A DNA stretch of 64,000 nt from Stramonita haemastoma. Taxonomy: Eukaryota > Mollusca > Gastropoda > Neogastropoda > Muricidae. The position numbers and the translations under genes are program-made. Each line of letters begins with the position of its first letter. Position 1 is the stretch's first letter. The DNA is taken from the NCBI GenBank assembly GCA_030674155.1, contig CM060337.1, forward strand, positions 45,745,766 to 45,809,765, written 5' to 3'. Shown here piece after piece: positions 13,079-28,100 of the stretch. The notes below the pieces were generated by a model. That model worked only from the letters and a program-made list of their open reading frames with translations. It ran no database searches and was not told the origin of the DNA.

Positions 13079-16000
13079 AAAATCAAAGACACACACACAC
13101 ACACACATACACACACACACACAAAAAAAAAGAACACTACACAAACACAAACAAACAACAAACACACAAAAAAATTACACAACACACACAACACACACAC
13201 ACACACAACACACACACAAAACACACACACACACCACAGACAACACACACACACTTCATTACCGTTTTTCTGTTTTGAAGACTTGCAGACGGCAGCTGAG
13301 TCCATTCTGGGCAACTCGGTTTCTGCATCGACTGTCACACTTGCAGCGAGAATTACACTCCACCACCCTGCAAACATCAAATCACAAACTGTAAAAAACT
13401 GTCACACTTGCAGCGAGAATTACACTCCACCACCCTGCAAACATCAAATCACAACTGTAAAAAACTGTCACACTGCAGCGGGAATACACTCCACCACCCT
13501 GCAAACGTCAAATCACAACTGTAAAAAACTGTCACATTTACAGCGGGAATTACACTCCACCACCTTGCAAAATCAAAATCACAACTGTAAAAAACTGTCA
13601 CACCTCCACCACCCTGCAAACATCAAATCACAACTGTAAAAAACTGTCACCTTACAGCGAGAATTACACTCCACCACCCTGCAAACAACAAAACACAACT
13701 GTAAAAAACTGTCACATTTACAGTAAGAATTACACCCCACCACCCTGCAAACAACAAAACACAACTGTAAAAAACTGTCACAGCTATGTTTTCTCTCCTC
13801 ATTGATATGTTTTCTCACCCTCAAAAGCATTCAACGAAACTAAAACTTGTGTGCTGACAAACTCACCACTCCTTGACAAACAAACAAGCAAAATAAACAA
13901 AGAAACAAACCAACCCACTGACCAACCAGCCAACCAACCAACCAGCCCACTAACCAACCAACCAGCCCACCAACCAACCAACCAGCCCACTAACCAACCA
14001 ACCCAGCCAGCCACTAACCAACCAACCAACAACCAGCCCACCAACCAACCAACCAGCCCACCAACCAACCAGCCACACTAACCAACCAACCAGCCCACTA
14101 ACCAACCAGCCCACTAACCAACCAACCAACCAGCCCACTAACCAACCAACCAGCCCACTAACCAACCAACCCACTAACCAACCAACCAACCAGCCCACCA
14201 ACCAACCAACCAACCAGCCCACCAACCAACCAACCAGCCCACCAACCAACCAACCAGCCCACCAACCAGCCAACCTACCTACCTACCACCAACCAACCAA
14301 TCAACCAGCCAACCAACCAACCCAAGGGAGTATCAAAGTTCAGCAGCCTGTTACCCTGTGAAGATGGGTTCTTTCAAGCGCCTGTGGTGATACCCCGCGT
14401 TAAGATCGCTCTCTCCTATCCAGGTGGAATTCTCGATCGTCCGCTGCTGGCACGCGCACTTTGACCGGTCCTGTGGAAACCAATCAACCAATCACTGCAG
14501 TTGTTTCTATACAGAGAAACATGGGTCAACCAGTAAGAAACATGTTTATTAGTAAAAGTTACTTCACAACAGAAGGACATCAACTGAGATACTGATCTAC
14601 CATCTGATACAACAATCACATGTCCTCCAATCTAATCTTGTTGTTTATAGCCGTGCGATCACAGAGACCATATCTGCTGTCACCTTGTCAATGTTTTATA
14701 TCACATGCCCACACACAGCAGCATATACATACACCAACTCACCCCAATCCAGACAACACCACAACCACACTCACTATACCACATCCACACTATACCACAT
14801 CACACATATACAACCACACCACTATACCCACCACACTATACTCATTACATTACACCCATACCACACTATACCACACCACATCACATATCGCACCACACAT
14901 AACAACACACTATACACAAATCACACACTATACGTGTGTGTGCGCGAGCGTGCGTGTGTGTACATTCGAATTTGCTAAAACTATGAATTGTTATTGATTG
15001 CTTGTGTGTTGTATAGGTCGAATGCAAGCGCTTTGGTTTGTTTTTACAAGATAGAGCGCTATATAAATTCCATGTATTATTATTATTATTATACCACATC
15101 ACACCACACTAATCACACCAACAACCACCTCAACCCCACCACCCACACACCACCCCACCCAACACCCCCCAACCCAACACCATCCCACCCCACCCCCCAC
15201 CTTGCAGTTGTCTGTGCAGTCACAGCACTGCAGAAATCCTCATCCAGGGGATCTTGACTCCCTTGGCGGGGATCCTGAAGCTGGAGTACTCCACGTAGTC
15301 GGGGTACTGCCGGTCAATGGCGTTCACGCACGAGATGGGAACCCGCTCCTTGCCGTATGACAGATCCTTGATGTCGCAGAACGTCTGTTGCAGAGACATG
15401 GACACAGAGTTCAGTGTTTTGGGTTGTTTGTTGTGTGGTTAGGGTTGAGGGGAGCTTTGTACGACAGATCCTAGATGTCGCAGAACGTCTGTTGCAAAGA
15501 CAGAGACATGGACAAGATAGGATTGAGTGTTTTGTGTTGTTTGTTGTGTGGTTTGTGTTTGAGGGGATCTTTGTATTGAGGGTTTCAGTGTTTTGTGTTG
15601 ATGTGTTTCTGTTAGGATTGAGGGACAGGATTGAGTGTTTTGTGTTTGTTGTGTGTGTGGTTAGGGTTGAGGGGGTCTTTGTATTGAGGGTTTCAGTGTC
15701 TAGTGTGTGGTTTCTGTTAGGATTGAGGGACAGGATTGAGTGTTTTGTGTTTGTTGTGTGTGTGGTTAGGTTGAGGGGATCTTCGTACGACAGATCCTTG
15801 ATGTCGCAGAATGTCTGTTGCACAGACAGAGACACAGACAGGATTGAGTGTTTTGTGTTTGTTGTGTGGTTAGGGTTGAGGGGAGCTTTGTACGACAGAT
15901 CCTTGATGTCACAGAACATCTGTCATAGAAATACACAGAGTCAGTGTTTTGGGTTGTTTGTTGTGTGTGTTTGTGGTTAGGGTTGAGGGACATGGATTGA

Positions 16001-19000
16001 GTGTTTTGTGTTTGTTGTGTGGTTTGTGGTTAGGGTTGAGGGGTGTGTGCAAGATGTTCTGCGTGCGTTTGCACATGGGACCTCAGTTTATAGTCTCATC
16101 CAAGAGACTTTTTTGGGGGGAGTGGACTCAGCACTGATGTTAACTCCAGAGGAAAAATCCTCTTGAACAAGATTTGAACCCAGGTCAGCAGATCACGGGT
16201 GTGTGTGTATATGTGTTTGAGTATGCATGCATGTGTTTGTTGTGTGGATGGCTGGTACAGTAAGCACCCCAGTTTGACCAACATACTAGGTTATGCCACT
16301 GATCCAGCTGACCCAAACTAATGGCTATAATGGTGTAACTCACTTGTCAATGTCACTGAGTGCTGTTCTGAACTGGGTGATGCTGACACATGAGTGGTGC
16401 AACATACATGAAAAATTTTACAAGCAGGACAGCTCAGTGGTCAGAGCGCTCGCTTTCCTCAAGCTAAGGTTAAGCAGCATCAAGCGTGGTTACCAAGTGG
16501 ATGGGTGACCGTTTGTGCACCTTGGCTTCAGTACAGTCCCCCTAGCTGTAAATGGGTACCTGCCCTCTTTAGGGTCAGGGAAGGTAAAGCAGCGAGTGAG
16601 AGGAGATGGGCACCGTCCTCAATATGCTGGCCCCTAGAGAAAATGAGGTCTCTGACACCTCTCCCCTACAACCGCATAAGTTAACACCTTCAACATTTTT
16701 GTTTTTTAACTAGGGAAACCAAAACCTGAAACACACAACAGCAAAAAAAACAAACAAAAAAAAAAAAAAAAAACACACACAAAAAAAAACCAGCAAAAAA
16801 AACAAAACCCTCCCTCCCCCCTGACCTTGACAGGCACGAACTCTGTGTGCACGTGCAGCCAGGCGTCGAAGCAGAAGTAGTCGATGTAGAGCAGGGAGTC
16901 TGTGATGGAGAGGAAGTCATCCAGCTCCTCAATCGTTCGCAGACGACGGCCGCATGGCGCCCGGTACATCACACACTTCCGGCCCCCCGGCCGCATCTTG
17001 CAGATCTGTCTGCACTCAGGGAGAAGGGGGTGCGTTTGATTATGATCTCAGTTTTTTAATATTTTATTTTGTTTTTTTTTTCCTGTGATTTAGGGGATAA
17101 GATAGTACAGAAATTGATAAAAGAGATAAAAAAAAAAAAAAGCACATGAGTGCTTATTCCATTATTCTCGAAATAAAAGAATAACTGAAAAATAATAATA
17201 TGGTAATTAAAGTCTAACAGCCCAGAAAGTATAGCCATTTTAGGAATATCTTACATACACACACACACGCACGCATGCAAGCATGAGCACACACACAGAT
17301 ACATGCGCAACCGTGAGCATACATACACATAAACACACAAATTCACACCTAATATTACTTGTTGTGAAAAGACATAAAATAAGAATATACATTTACCCCA
17401 ATTCACACCTACTATTACTTATTGTGAAAAGACATAAAACAAGATACACATTTACCCCCCCCCCCCACACACACACCCACACCCCCATTCACCCCCCCCC
17501 CCCCCCCACATACACACACAGCAGAACCCTCCGTTTTACCTTTCCCACACACACAGCAGTGGAGAACAGCACTGGATATTGCCGATGCTTTTGTCCACAT
17601 CTTCCTCTGCATCTTCACAGGACTGGGAAGCAGGCAGCACAGGTGAGCCACTGCAACACCCCACACCATGACAGACAATCACTGCCTACCTGCACTTTGT
17701 GTCAGCATTTAGTTAAAGTTAAATTTAAGTCTGTCCCGAGCCTAGGGCTCATCAGGCCGGTGCTTATCCCGGTTTCTGTGGCGTTAAGCGACTGAGAGTC
17801 ATAGACTCCCCCCTGGATAGGACGCCAGTCTATCGCAGGGTTAACCCCCAACACAAGGTTGGTACCCCTTTTACACCTGGGTGGGGTGAGAAAATAGCCG
17901 TAAAGTGCCTTTTCCAAGGGCACAACGCCATAGCTGAAAGCTGGGATGAACCCGCAACCTTTAGATTACGAGTCCAACGCCCTAACCACTAGACTACAGC
18001 GGCGGCTTTGTTTCAGCATTTATTTTATTTTATTTCATTTTATACCCCTTTATGTCACAGCAGATTCCTCTGTGTGAAATTCGGCTGCTTTCTCCCAGGG
18101 TAGAGTGCGTCGCCACAAGTGCAGCGCCTACCCGTTATTTTTTTCACCCACAGGGATGGTGTCTAAACATCAACACCTGTATTGTATTGCTTTCAAGGAT
18201 AGGGATGGGGATAGCTCAGTGGTCAGAGCACTTGCTTTCCCCAAGCTAAGGTTAAGCAGCTGAGTGTGGTTGTTTCATAGATGGGTGACTGTTCATGTGC
18301 CTTGGCTTCAGGACAGTGTCCCCAGTTCACCCATCTGTAAATGGGTACCTGCCCTCTTTAGGGTCAGGGAAGGTAAAGCAGCGAGGGAGAGGAGATGGGC
18401 GCCGCCCTCAACATGCTGGCCCCTAGAGAAGCTGAGGGATCTGACACCTCGCTCCCCAACAACCGCATACATTAGAACATCCTTCCCTTTACTTCTTGTA
18501 CACCATTTTCATCTCTGTGGGGATGCCAGGGGCTTGTCAGTATAAAGAACATCCCCACCTTCTGGAAATTCTGTGCTAGAAATTCTTTTTTTTTTTTTGT
18601 TATCCCTCTCTTTGTTTCTGCCTTTTCCTTTTCTTCTTGTCGCCTCCTTCTCGTCTATTTTCACCTTCTTGGTCCATTCTCCTACACATTTTTTTCCCAG
18701 AAAGTCTTAAAAAATAACAATTCTCTCCCATGCTGATGTCAGAAGTGCTGGGCCTGACTTGTCGGGCGCTTAACTGGCAGCACAACACATTTTCGCTATA
18801 TGACAAAACAATAATAGTTGCTGTCAAAGCATTCGACGATGAAGAAGAAAGTATACCATTTTCAGACATGGAGGTTTCTCTGTGTGAAATTTGGGCTGTA
18901 CTCTACACAAAAGTGCCACCACCAGTATAGCAATACCCCCCCCCCCCCCTCCCCTGGTGTGTTGTCTGCAAGTGTATTGTTCCCTTGATGCAGTGTACTT

Positions 19001-19271
19001 TTCCTATGAGTGCGAGACTTTGTTCTCTAATGCAGCCTTTTCTACTGAATTTGGCTAGGGACAACTCTTTCACTGTAGGTTCTTTTACATGCATGAAATA
19101 TTTATCGTTGAAAAAGTCTAGCGCTCATATCAAATTCACAGTTTAGTGAACAAAATTTAAAAGTCATGCTTCAGAAATCAAAACTTATAATCTTTCACTT
19201 TCGAGATGGGATCTACTCTTAGCCATAATGTCTTCTTCTTCTGTCTCTGTCGTCTGTCTGTCTACACACAC

Positions 19272-19318
<47 letters not shown>

Positions 19319-19424
19319 CACAGCACATATCTTCAACACATGTTAAAACCTATTCTGTTTTTCAGAAGAGTAGGCCATTGTGTGCTGGTGGAAATGATGA
19401 CAAAACCTTGAAATAAAAGAATAA

Positions 19425-19497
<73 letters not shown>

Positions 19498-22098
19498 AAC
19501 ACACTGTATATAAAATGAATGATAAAAATAACTCACCAAATTTTTTCCGCACTTTGTCCTTGGTGTCAATGAGAGTGTCCATTCTTTCCCAAGGGCCTCT
19601 CTGTCATCCACTGTCAACATAATAACACAATAATACATCATAACACCACCACAATACATCATAATACTACCACACATACACTGTCATCATAACACCACCA
19701 CAATACACTTTCAACATAATAACACCACAATACACTGTCAACATATTAACACCACAATACACTATCATCATAATAACACCACAATACACTGTCAACCCCA
19801 ACACCACAATACAATGTCAACATAACACCACCACAATACACTGTCAACATAATAACACACCACAATACACTGCCATTTTTCATGATTTTTTTCCTTGCAC
19901 ATCTTATATCAAAAAGTCACAAGAAAATCCTCCAAAACCATCAGAAAGACAATACAGAAAGTTTCTTCCAAAACTTGGTTTAAGTACGCCTTAAAAAGTT
20001 GTTTTTTTAAAAATAAAAATGATTGAGTGTTGGTTTCCTATGGCATATCTGTATCATCTGGTGAAATAGCAAACATGACAAGAACACTTTCTAAAAAAAT
20101 GACTTTCTCTTCTAAGAGGCGGAATTAACAAATGAGCTCATATATTCAGACACAGGAACAAAAATGAAACAAAAAACACCCCAGCTAAATTCATTAGAAA
20201 AACTATGTAAAAAAATAAGCTTAAGAGATAAACTTTTAGAATAGAAAATCAAGAGTTATAAAATATCCTGCTATTACACAGCAAGTCTAACAAAACAAAA
20301 AACAAAAATCATAACCCAAGAATTGGAAATGACCAAACAAACTGCTGATATCTTTTTAAAAAAATACAAAACAACCCCCCCCCCAAAAAAAAAAGAGAGA
20401 GAGAGAAAAAATCATACACCAAAGAATTAGAAATGACCGAACAAACTGCTGATATCTTAAAAAAATTAAAAATAAAAAAAAAGAAGAAAAATCATACATC
20501 CAAGATTTGAAAATGACCAAGTAAACTGCTGTATCTTAAAAAACAACAACAAACAACCCCCCCCCCCCCCCCCAAAAAAAAAAAAAACAAAACAACAAAA
20601 AAGGGTAACAGATGAAAAGAGAAACTGGCACGTACCACACTCGTTGATATCGATAGAGGAAGCCAGCCTCTCCTGCAGAACGCTGGCCATGTCCCGGCCC
20701 TGCTTGTTGCTGCTGATGCTGCTGGCCTCAAAACCCTTACTCTCTGCAACCACATCACATCACACACACATATATATATATATACATACACATGTATACA
20801 CACACACACATATAACATATTAATCCTTTGGATGAGACTTTAAACCGAGGCCCCGTGTGCGAACGCACGCAGAACACCTTGCGCACACGTTAAATCCTGT
20901 TCCGCTTTTCGTAAGAGTAGGCCATCGTGTGCCGGTGGGAACAGATGACAATATTTACAAAACTGCATACACACGGGGACGGATGAAAAAAAGCACGCGA
21001 TTGCTTATTTTGTTATCCTCAATATAAAAGAATAAATAAATAAATTCACACAAACACACTCACACATACACACACAACACAAGCACCCCCACAAACACAC
21101 ACACACACACACATATCACACACATATTACACACACACACCACCACACACACACACACACACACCACACATACACACAAACACACACATCACGCACACAC
21201 ACACGCACACGCACACACCACAACACACACACCACACACGCACACACACAACACAACACACAACACAAGCACCCCCCCCCACACACACACACACACACGC
21301 ACACACACCACAACCCCCCACAAACAAACAAACACACACACACAACCACACACACACACACACACACACACCCAACCTCCCCCCCAACACCCCCCCACCA
21401 CCCTCCCCCCCACATTCTCACCAGTACTGGGAGCTTTCTTCTAAGAAGCCCCCAGACAACGGTTCATCTTCAGCCAGGGGGTTCCCAGCCCTCACACACA
21501 ACCACACACAACACACACACACCCAACCCCCTCCCCCAACACCCCCAACCACCACCACCCCCACAAACACACACTTTCTCACCAGTACTGGGAGCTTTCT
21601 TCTGAGCGGTGCCCAGACGCCGGTTCATCTTCAGCCAGGGGGGTTCCCAGCCCTCGAAACTCCCGGGAAAGTTTTCCTCCGCTATCAGTGACCGCGGGCC
21701 CTTGTTGGGTCTGAACTCAGAGGACCCACCCCCTCCCCCACCCCCGCTGCCGCCCCCGGTGCTTTTGCGAGCAACGTGGCGTCTCTTCTCTGTGGCGGGC
21801 GCTGTGGCAGTGGCGGTGGCTGTGGAGGGTGGGGCAGGCCTACTGGCAGGAGGCTTCATGGTGGAGGAGAGGAGGAGGAGGAGGAGGAGGAGAGGAGGAG
21901 GAGGAGGAGGAGGAGGGGGCAGCTGAAGTGCTGGATGTGGAGCCTGTGAGGAAAAAGGGAATTTAATCATTTATTTTGTGTGTGTTGGATGTTCCTTGGA
22001 TTTGAGATATGAGGTTCCGTTCAGCAACCGTGAGATTTTGCGTATGTGACCGTTTTTAACAACAACAACTACAACTACAACAACTACTACTACTACTT

Positions 22099-22176
<78 letters not shown>

Positions 22177-25100
22177 GATGGAATCTATATAGCACTATGC
22201 TTTAACCCACCGTTAAGGTAGTCAGATTCCAACTTTTGGGATTCATCTTTTTTATTTCTTAACACACAATGGTTACATCATCTTCTGAGAGAAATAACTA
22301 ATGAAGGAAGTGAAGCATGACAACATCAATATCAACATACAGAGCCTACCAACTAAACACTACACTCAAATCACACTGAACTAAACACTACACTCAAATC
22401 ACACTGAACTATTTTGTGTAATTTTGTACCACTTTATGTCACGCAGATTTCTCTGCGTGAAATTCGGCTGCTCTCCCCGGAAGCGCGTCGCCACATTGCA
22501 GCGCCTACCCATTTTTTTTTTCTTTTCCTGCATGCAATGTATTGTTTCCCTATCAAGTGGCTTCTTCTACAGAATTTTGCCAGGGACAACCCTTGTTGCG
22601 TGGTCTTTTACGTGCGTAATAGTGATGTGTAACACACGGACCTCGTTTATCGTCTATCCGAAGAGTAGCGCCTTGACACCACTCAGGTCTAATGGATGGG
22701 AAAAAGTTTTGGTCCAAACAGGTACGAACCCGCACACTCCGACCCGACTTTTGCTTCTAGGCAAGGCGTGTGACACCTAGACCACCGATCCATCCTAAAC
22801 ACTACACTCAAATCTTTACAACCTCCACACACTGAACTGAACACTGCACTCAAATCTTTACAATCACACATGAACTAAACACTACACTCAAATCTTTACA
22901 ATCACACACTGAACTAAACACTACACTCAAATCTTTACAACTCCACACATGAACTGAACACTGCACTCAAAATCTTTACAACTCCATACACTGAACTGAA
23001 CACAACACTCAAATCTTTACAATCACACATGAACTAAACACTTCACTCAAATCTTTACAACCTCCACACACGAACTAAACGCTTCACTCAATCACACTGA
23101 ACTAAACACAACACTCAAATCTTTACATTCACACACTGAACTAAACACTGCACTCAAATCTTTACATTCACACACTGAACTAAACACTACACACAAATCC
23201 ACACCACTCCAACACACTGAACTAACACTACACTCTAATCCACACCACCTCCACACACTGAACTAACACTACACTCTAATCCACACCACCTCACACACTG
23301 AACTAAACACTACACTCTAATCCACACCACTCCACACACTGAATCAACACTACAATAAATCTTTAGATCCAGAACACTGAACGCTACACTCAAATCTTAA
23401 ATTTCAGCACACATTAACACTGCACCTTTCTTGTCGTCCTCTGAAGGAACACCCCGGGTGTACTCCACTGTCGGCTTCTTCTTCCCCTTGGTGTCCATGT
23501 TCAGTCGTCTCCCCTTGGAGGTGCCGGCTGCCTTGATGGCTTCTGCATTTGCCTGCACACAGCGTTGCCATGTTGCCATTTTGCCATGTTGCAGTTTTGC
23601 CATTTTCAATGTTTCATCTTAACTGTTGTACAAGAAGAAAGGTGGCAGCATTTGCCTGCACACAGCGTTGCCATGTTGCCAAGTTGCTGTTTTCAACGTT
23701 TTATCTTAACCCTCTTGTATTCGGATTCACTGAACACAAACTGCCCCTAGATTTTGCATTCTATCACAAAATCAAGTCAGGCATACATGCTTGCTTGCCT
23801 TTTCATCCTTCTAAGTACATACCAGCAGCTTCCAGACTCTCACCACAGGCTCTGTGCCTCTAGCCTGATAGAGCTTTGGCATATGATAGGATGTGAAGGT
23901 CACTGTCTGATGGAAAACAATGTGTGTAAATCCCAGCAAATCCCACGTTAGGATTCAGGGGGGAATTACTCAATCCCGCTAAAATCCCAGGTCAGGACTA
24001 AGAGGGTTAACAGGGGCACAAGAAGGAAGGTGGCAGGACGGTAAGATATTAACTTGCCTAACAAGAAAACTGAGGTTCTGGGCTCGATTCGAGCAACATA
24101 CCAGGGCCTTGAAGAGCGGCTCCAGGCGTGTGGACCCCCGGTAAATCCACTCCGTCCTCTTGTCAGCCTGGAAATACATCTTCACCAGGCTGGCGTCCAC
24201 CTCCATCACTTTAGCCGTCCACCTGAAAACACACACACACACATTATATATATACATATTCATATACATCTGTCTGTCTGTCTGTCTGTCAGTTGGTCTG
24301 TCTGTCTCTCTGCCTGTCTGTCTCTCTCTGTGTCTTTCTCTGTGTGTCTTCTCTGCCTCTCTGTATATGTATATTAACGTTCTGGCGGCTCCTGCGACGG
24401 CACTGGAACCATTCGAATGGACGATTGTCTTTCCAATAGACCATTCCAGTGACGTGTAGAAGGAGGGGTCTGCTGCATGGGTAACAGCTTGCCCTCCATA
24501 CTTACTTACCCAGGCTTTGCGCTCTAGAACCTAGAGCGCTACTCCATCGTCTTCCGAGACTGACGGATGCCCACTATATATATGCACATTAGGCTCTGGT
24601 ACATGCACATGAGTATGGAGCCTCTAATTCTGTGTGAATTAACACAAACAGTGAAAGTTCAAGCTGAAAACAAAGCTGTGAGTGTACATGTGCTGACATC
24701 AGAGAAATGTAGCTTCAGTTGACAAGGAAACAACCCCCCCCCCCCCCCCTCCCCCGTCAAATGACTGGTTATTTTAGCAGTTTTGTTTATGGTGGCATAA
24801 AGTGTTGACTGAATAAATGTGTCAGAACATGCATCGCAGGTTATTCTTTTATTTTAGTTTTCTTAAAAAGAAAATATCTTCAGCAAGTTCCAACTTGCTT
24901 TTCACCAAATCTCTATTTCCATTAAAATTTTTTATTTTATTTTGTGGGTAACGGAATAAGCTCTCCTGCTTTTTTACATCCAGTCCCCGTGTTATGCAGT
25001 TTTGCAAATTTTGTCCCTCCGTTTCCACCGGCACACACAAAATTTAATCAGCAATGTGTTATGACAGAATGTAACCTTGCATCAACAATGAATCATCTGG

Positions 25101-28100
25101 TTCACTAAACACACATGCAAAAACAAAAACCATAAAGTCATCAACACAAAATCTAATCACGGAGATGGATAGCTAGTGTCAGAACATTGCGCTGGCATTT
25201 GATGACCCGGTTCGATTCCTTTGAAGGATTTTCCCTGGATTAACATCACGCTGACTCTACTCTACCCAAAAGTCCTTTTGGATGAACTGTAAACCAAGCC
25301 CCATGTGCAAACACACACTGAACATCTTGCCACACGTTAAATCCTGTTCCCTTTTCGTAAGAGTAGGCCATTGTGTGCCGGTGGAAAGATGACAATATTT
25401 ACACAACTGCATACACACGGATTGGATGAAAAAAGCACTGAGTGCTATTCCATTATCCTCGATATAAAAGAATAAAAGAAATAAATAAAATACAATAAAA
25501 TAAATGTATCAGACAAAAGGACCCTCTACCATCTGCCATTCCATTCTGTCTTGACAATCTGGTTGTTCATCAGTCGTACCATAGGTCTCTGAAACCAAAC
25601 GAGGCATGACAACATCAGCCAGTGTCACTTGAACTGAATTCTGAGGTGAGGCATAGGTGACGCACTGCTCAAACTTCATCATACTCATGTGTACTGGGAT
25701 GGGATAGCTCAGTGGTCAGAGCACTCGCTTTCCCCAAGTTAAGGTTAAGCAGCATCGACTGGTTACCAATTGGATGGGTGACCGTTTGCGCGCCTTGGCT
25801 TCAATACAGTCCCCAGTTCACCCAGCTGTCAATGGGTACCTGCCCTCTTTAGGGTCAGGGAAGGTAAAGCAGCGAGGGAGAGGAGATGGGCGCCACCCTC
25901 AACATGCTGGCCCCTAGAGAAGCTGAGGTCTCTGATGCCTCGCTCCCCTACGACCACACAGGTTATGGGACACCTTTACCTTTGTATAGAGGCCACATTC
26001 CCCACTGTTCTGATAGTGCTGCACAGCTTAAAAGTTGTTGTAGAGACAGGAGCTAATTTATCTCCACTCTGTTACAGTACATTTAACCCTCTTGCATTCC
26101 CATTCTGTGAGCACAAACTGCCTCTAGATTTTGCATTCTATCAGGAAATCAGGTCAGGCACACATGCTTGCTTGCTCTGTGCCTGGGGGCTGATAGAGCT
26201 TTGGCACGTGGTAGTGATCAGTGGAGGTCACTGCGTGATGGAAAACTGTGTGTAAGTTTGGGATTCAGGGGAGGGAATGATTTAATCCTGGCAAATCCTG
26301 GGTTGGGACTAAGAGGGTTAATGAACAAGGATGCCCTGCACTGGTCTTTCATCTACACCCATTTATAACAAGTCTCTTGGTTTGGGGGTCTTCTTTCTTT
26401 TCTTTCTTTTTTTTTTTTGCTCCTTGGCTACAGCTCTAAGGTTCACCAATGGTGATCCTCTGAAGTCAGTGTATGGCTGCCTATATGGTGAGGTACTTGA
26501 AAACAGTCATACATGCAAATTTCTCATTCAGTGTGCAATTTCAGTCTCACAGTGATTCCCAGGTGGGATGAGTGAGTCAGAGAACACATTCTGGGTGACC
26601 CCCAGAGTGTTAAGCTGGGGAACGCACTACAACAACCACCACCAATGGTGAGATTTTGTATAATCCCATACAGTATGTTTACAATCCCAATTCAATACAA
26701 CAAAATCCAAATCCAATAAAAACATGCCATACATGATAATGTGCCTAGGACAATTTCTATGGATAAAATCTAATCTAATAAAAAAAAACCATGTCATACA
26801 TGATAATGTGCCTAGGACAATTTCTATGGATAAAATCTAATCTAATAAAAAAAACAAACATGTCATACATGATAATGTGCCAAGAACAGTTTCTATGTAT
26901 AAAAAATAAAAGGGGGCATTCCTCCCCCCTCCTCACCTCTGGGTATTGCTTGAGGTACTCCTTGATGAACTCCTGAGAATCAGGATGAATGTCCTCCCAC
27001 ACATTCTCACCTGCATCAAAAACATCAGACGTCTGCCAGTGCCTCCATAGAACAGTTTGTAGACATCACTGACCCTCCATCATGAAATGAGTTGCATTGC
27101 ACCTGACTCACTTTTCAGCTAGGAGCCATTTTTAGGTAGGTTGGGGGTCAGGTTGTCGATTTTGACATTTTGATTGATTATAAAACTATAAGCTTTTTTC
27201 TGTCTTCTACTGAAGTATTAAGGTGTGATTTGTTTCCTTTTTGCTTTAAAAACGCGTTTTAAAATACCCAAGTCCTCATCCTGACCACCTTTTGTGCGAT
27301 GCAAAATTTGTCAAGTTCTCATTTTGTCACTTCCCGGAGTATAGTAATTCATAATAAATTTGAATAGAATTGTCAGATGTTCAATCTGTTTAATTTACCA
27401 AACAGCCTTTTTATTACATATTGATAACATGTTAACTAAAAATTAACCCACAATGCAATGCAAGTCATCACATGATGCGAGGGTGAAATATACTTTTTCA
27501 TCATATCTGTGATGCAGGTTTATCACACAGCTGAGATATAGTTAACATGTACACACTAACAAAGGACAGCTGCATGTTTGTACCCAGGCAATTTCTGATT
27601 CTGCAAACTATGTAACTCTAGTCACATCTTTCACTGAACATTGGAAAATCACCGTAAGTCAGTCGCTGTTTCTTTAAGCGGCGTTTTTTTAAATTTTCGT
27701 TATGTTCTAAATTGTTAAAACTGATGTTGTATTTAAGATACCAATAACTTGAAATTCACTGTAAGCAGTTGTCTCTTCTTTATCTTCCCCACTTTCTAAA
27801 ACTACAGCACATTACACAATCACAAACAAAATTATACAGAACTAAATTTTTCAGACACAATGTTATCTCTCTTCGCTGTTAACCCTTTGCTTGGCACAAC
27901 GCCCCAAAGCGCCCGACCCTGTCCTTGGGCAAAACGCCCCAAAGCGCCCGGCGACCTGACCATCACTTCAGAGCGATCATACATTCGAAATTCCCGCCAA
28001 TCTCGCTTCAAATCTCGTGAATATAGAAGCCACGAGACTGCCCGCGAGACTTCCGCATGTTTATTACAAATGGCGGCGATTGGAGTGAGTTTGTTGCAAG

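Noticed and set aside
13799..14273. Trp/Gly-rich membrane-protein-like frame
   Set aside because: Translation of the CCAACCAACCAG minisatellite.
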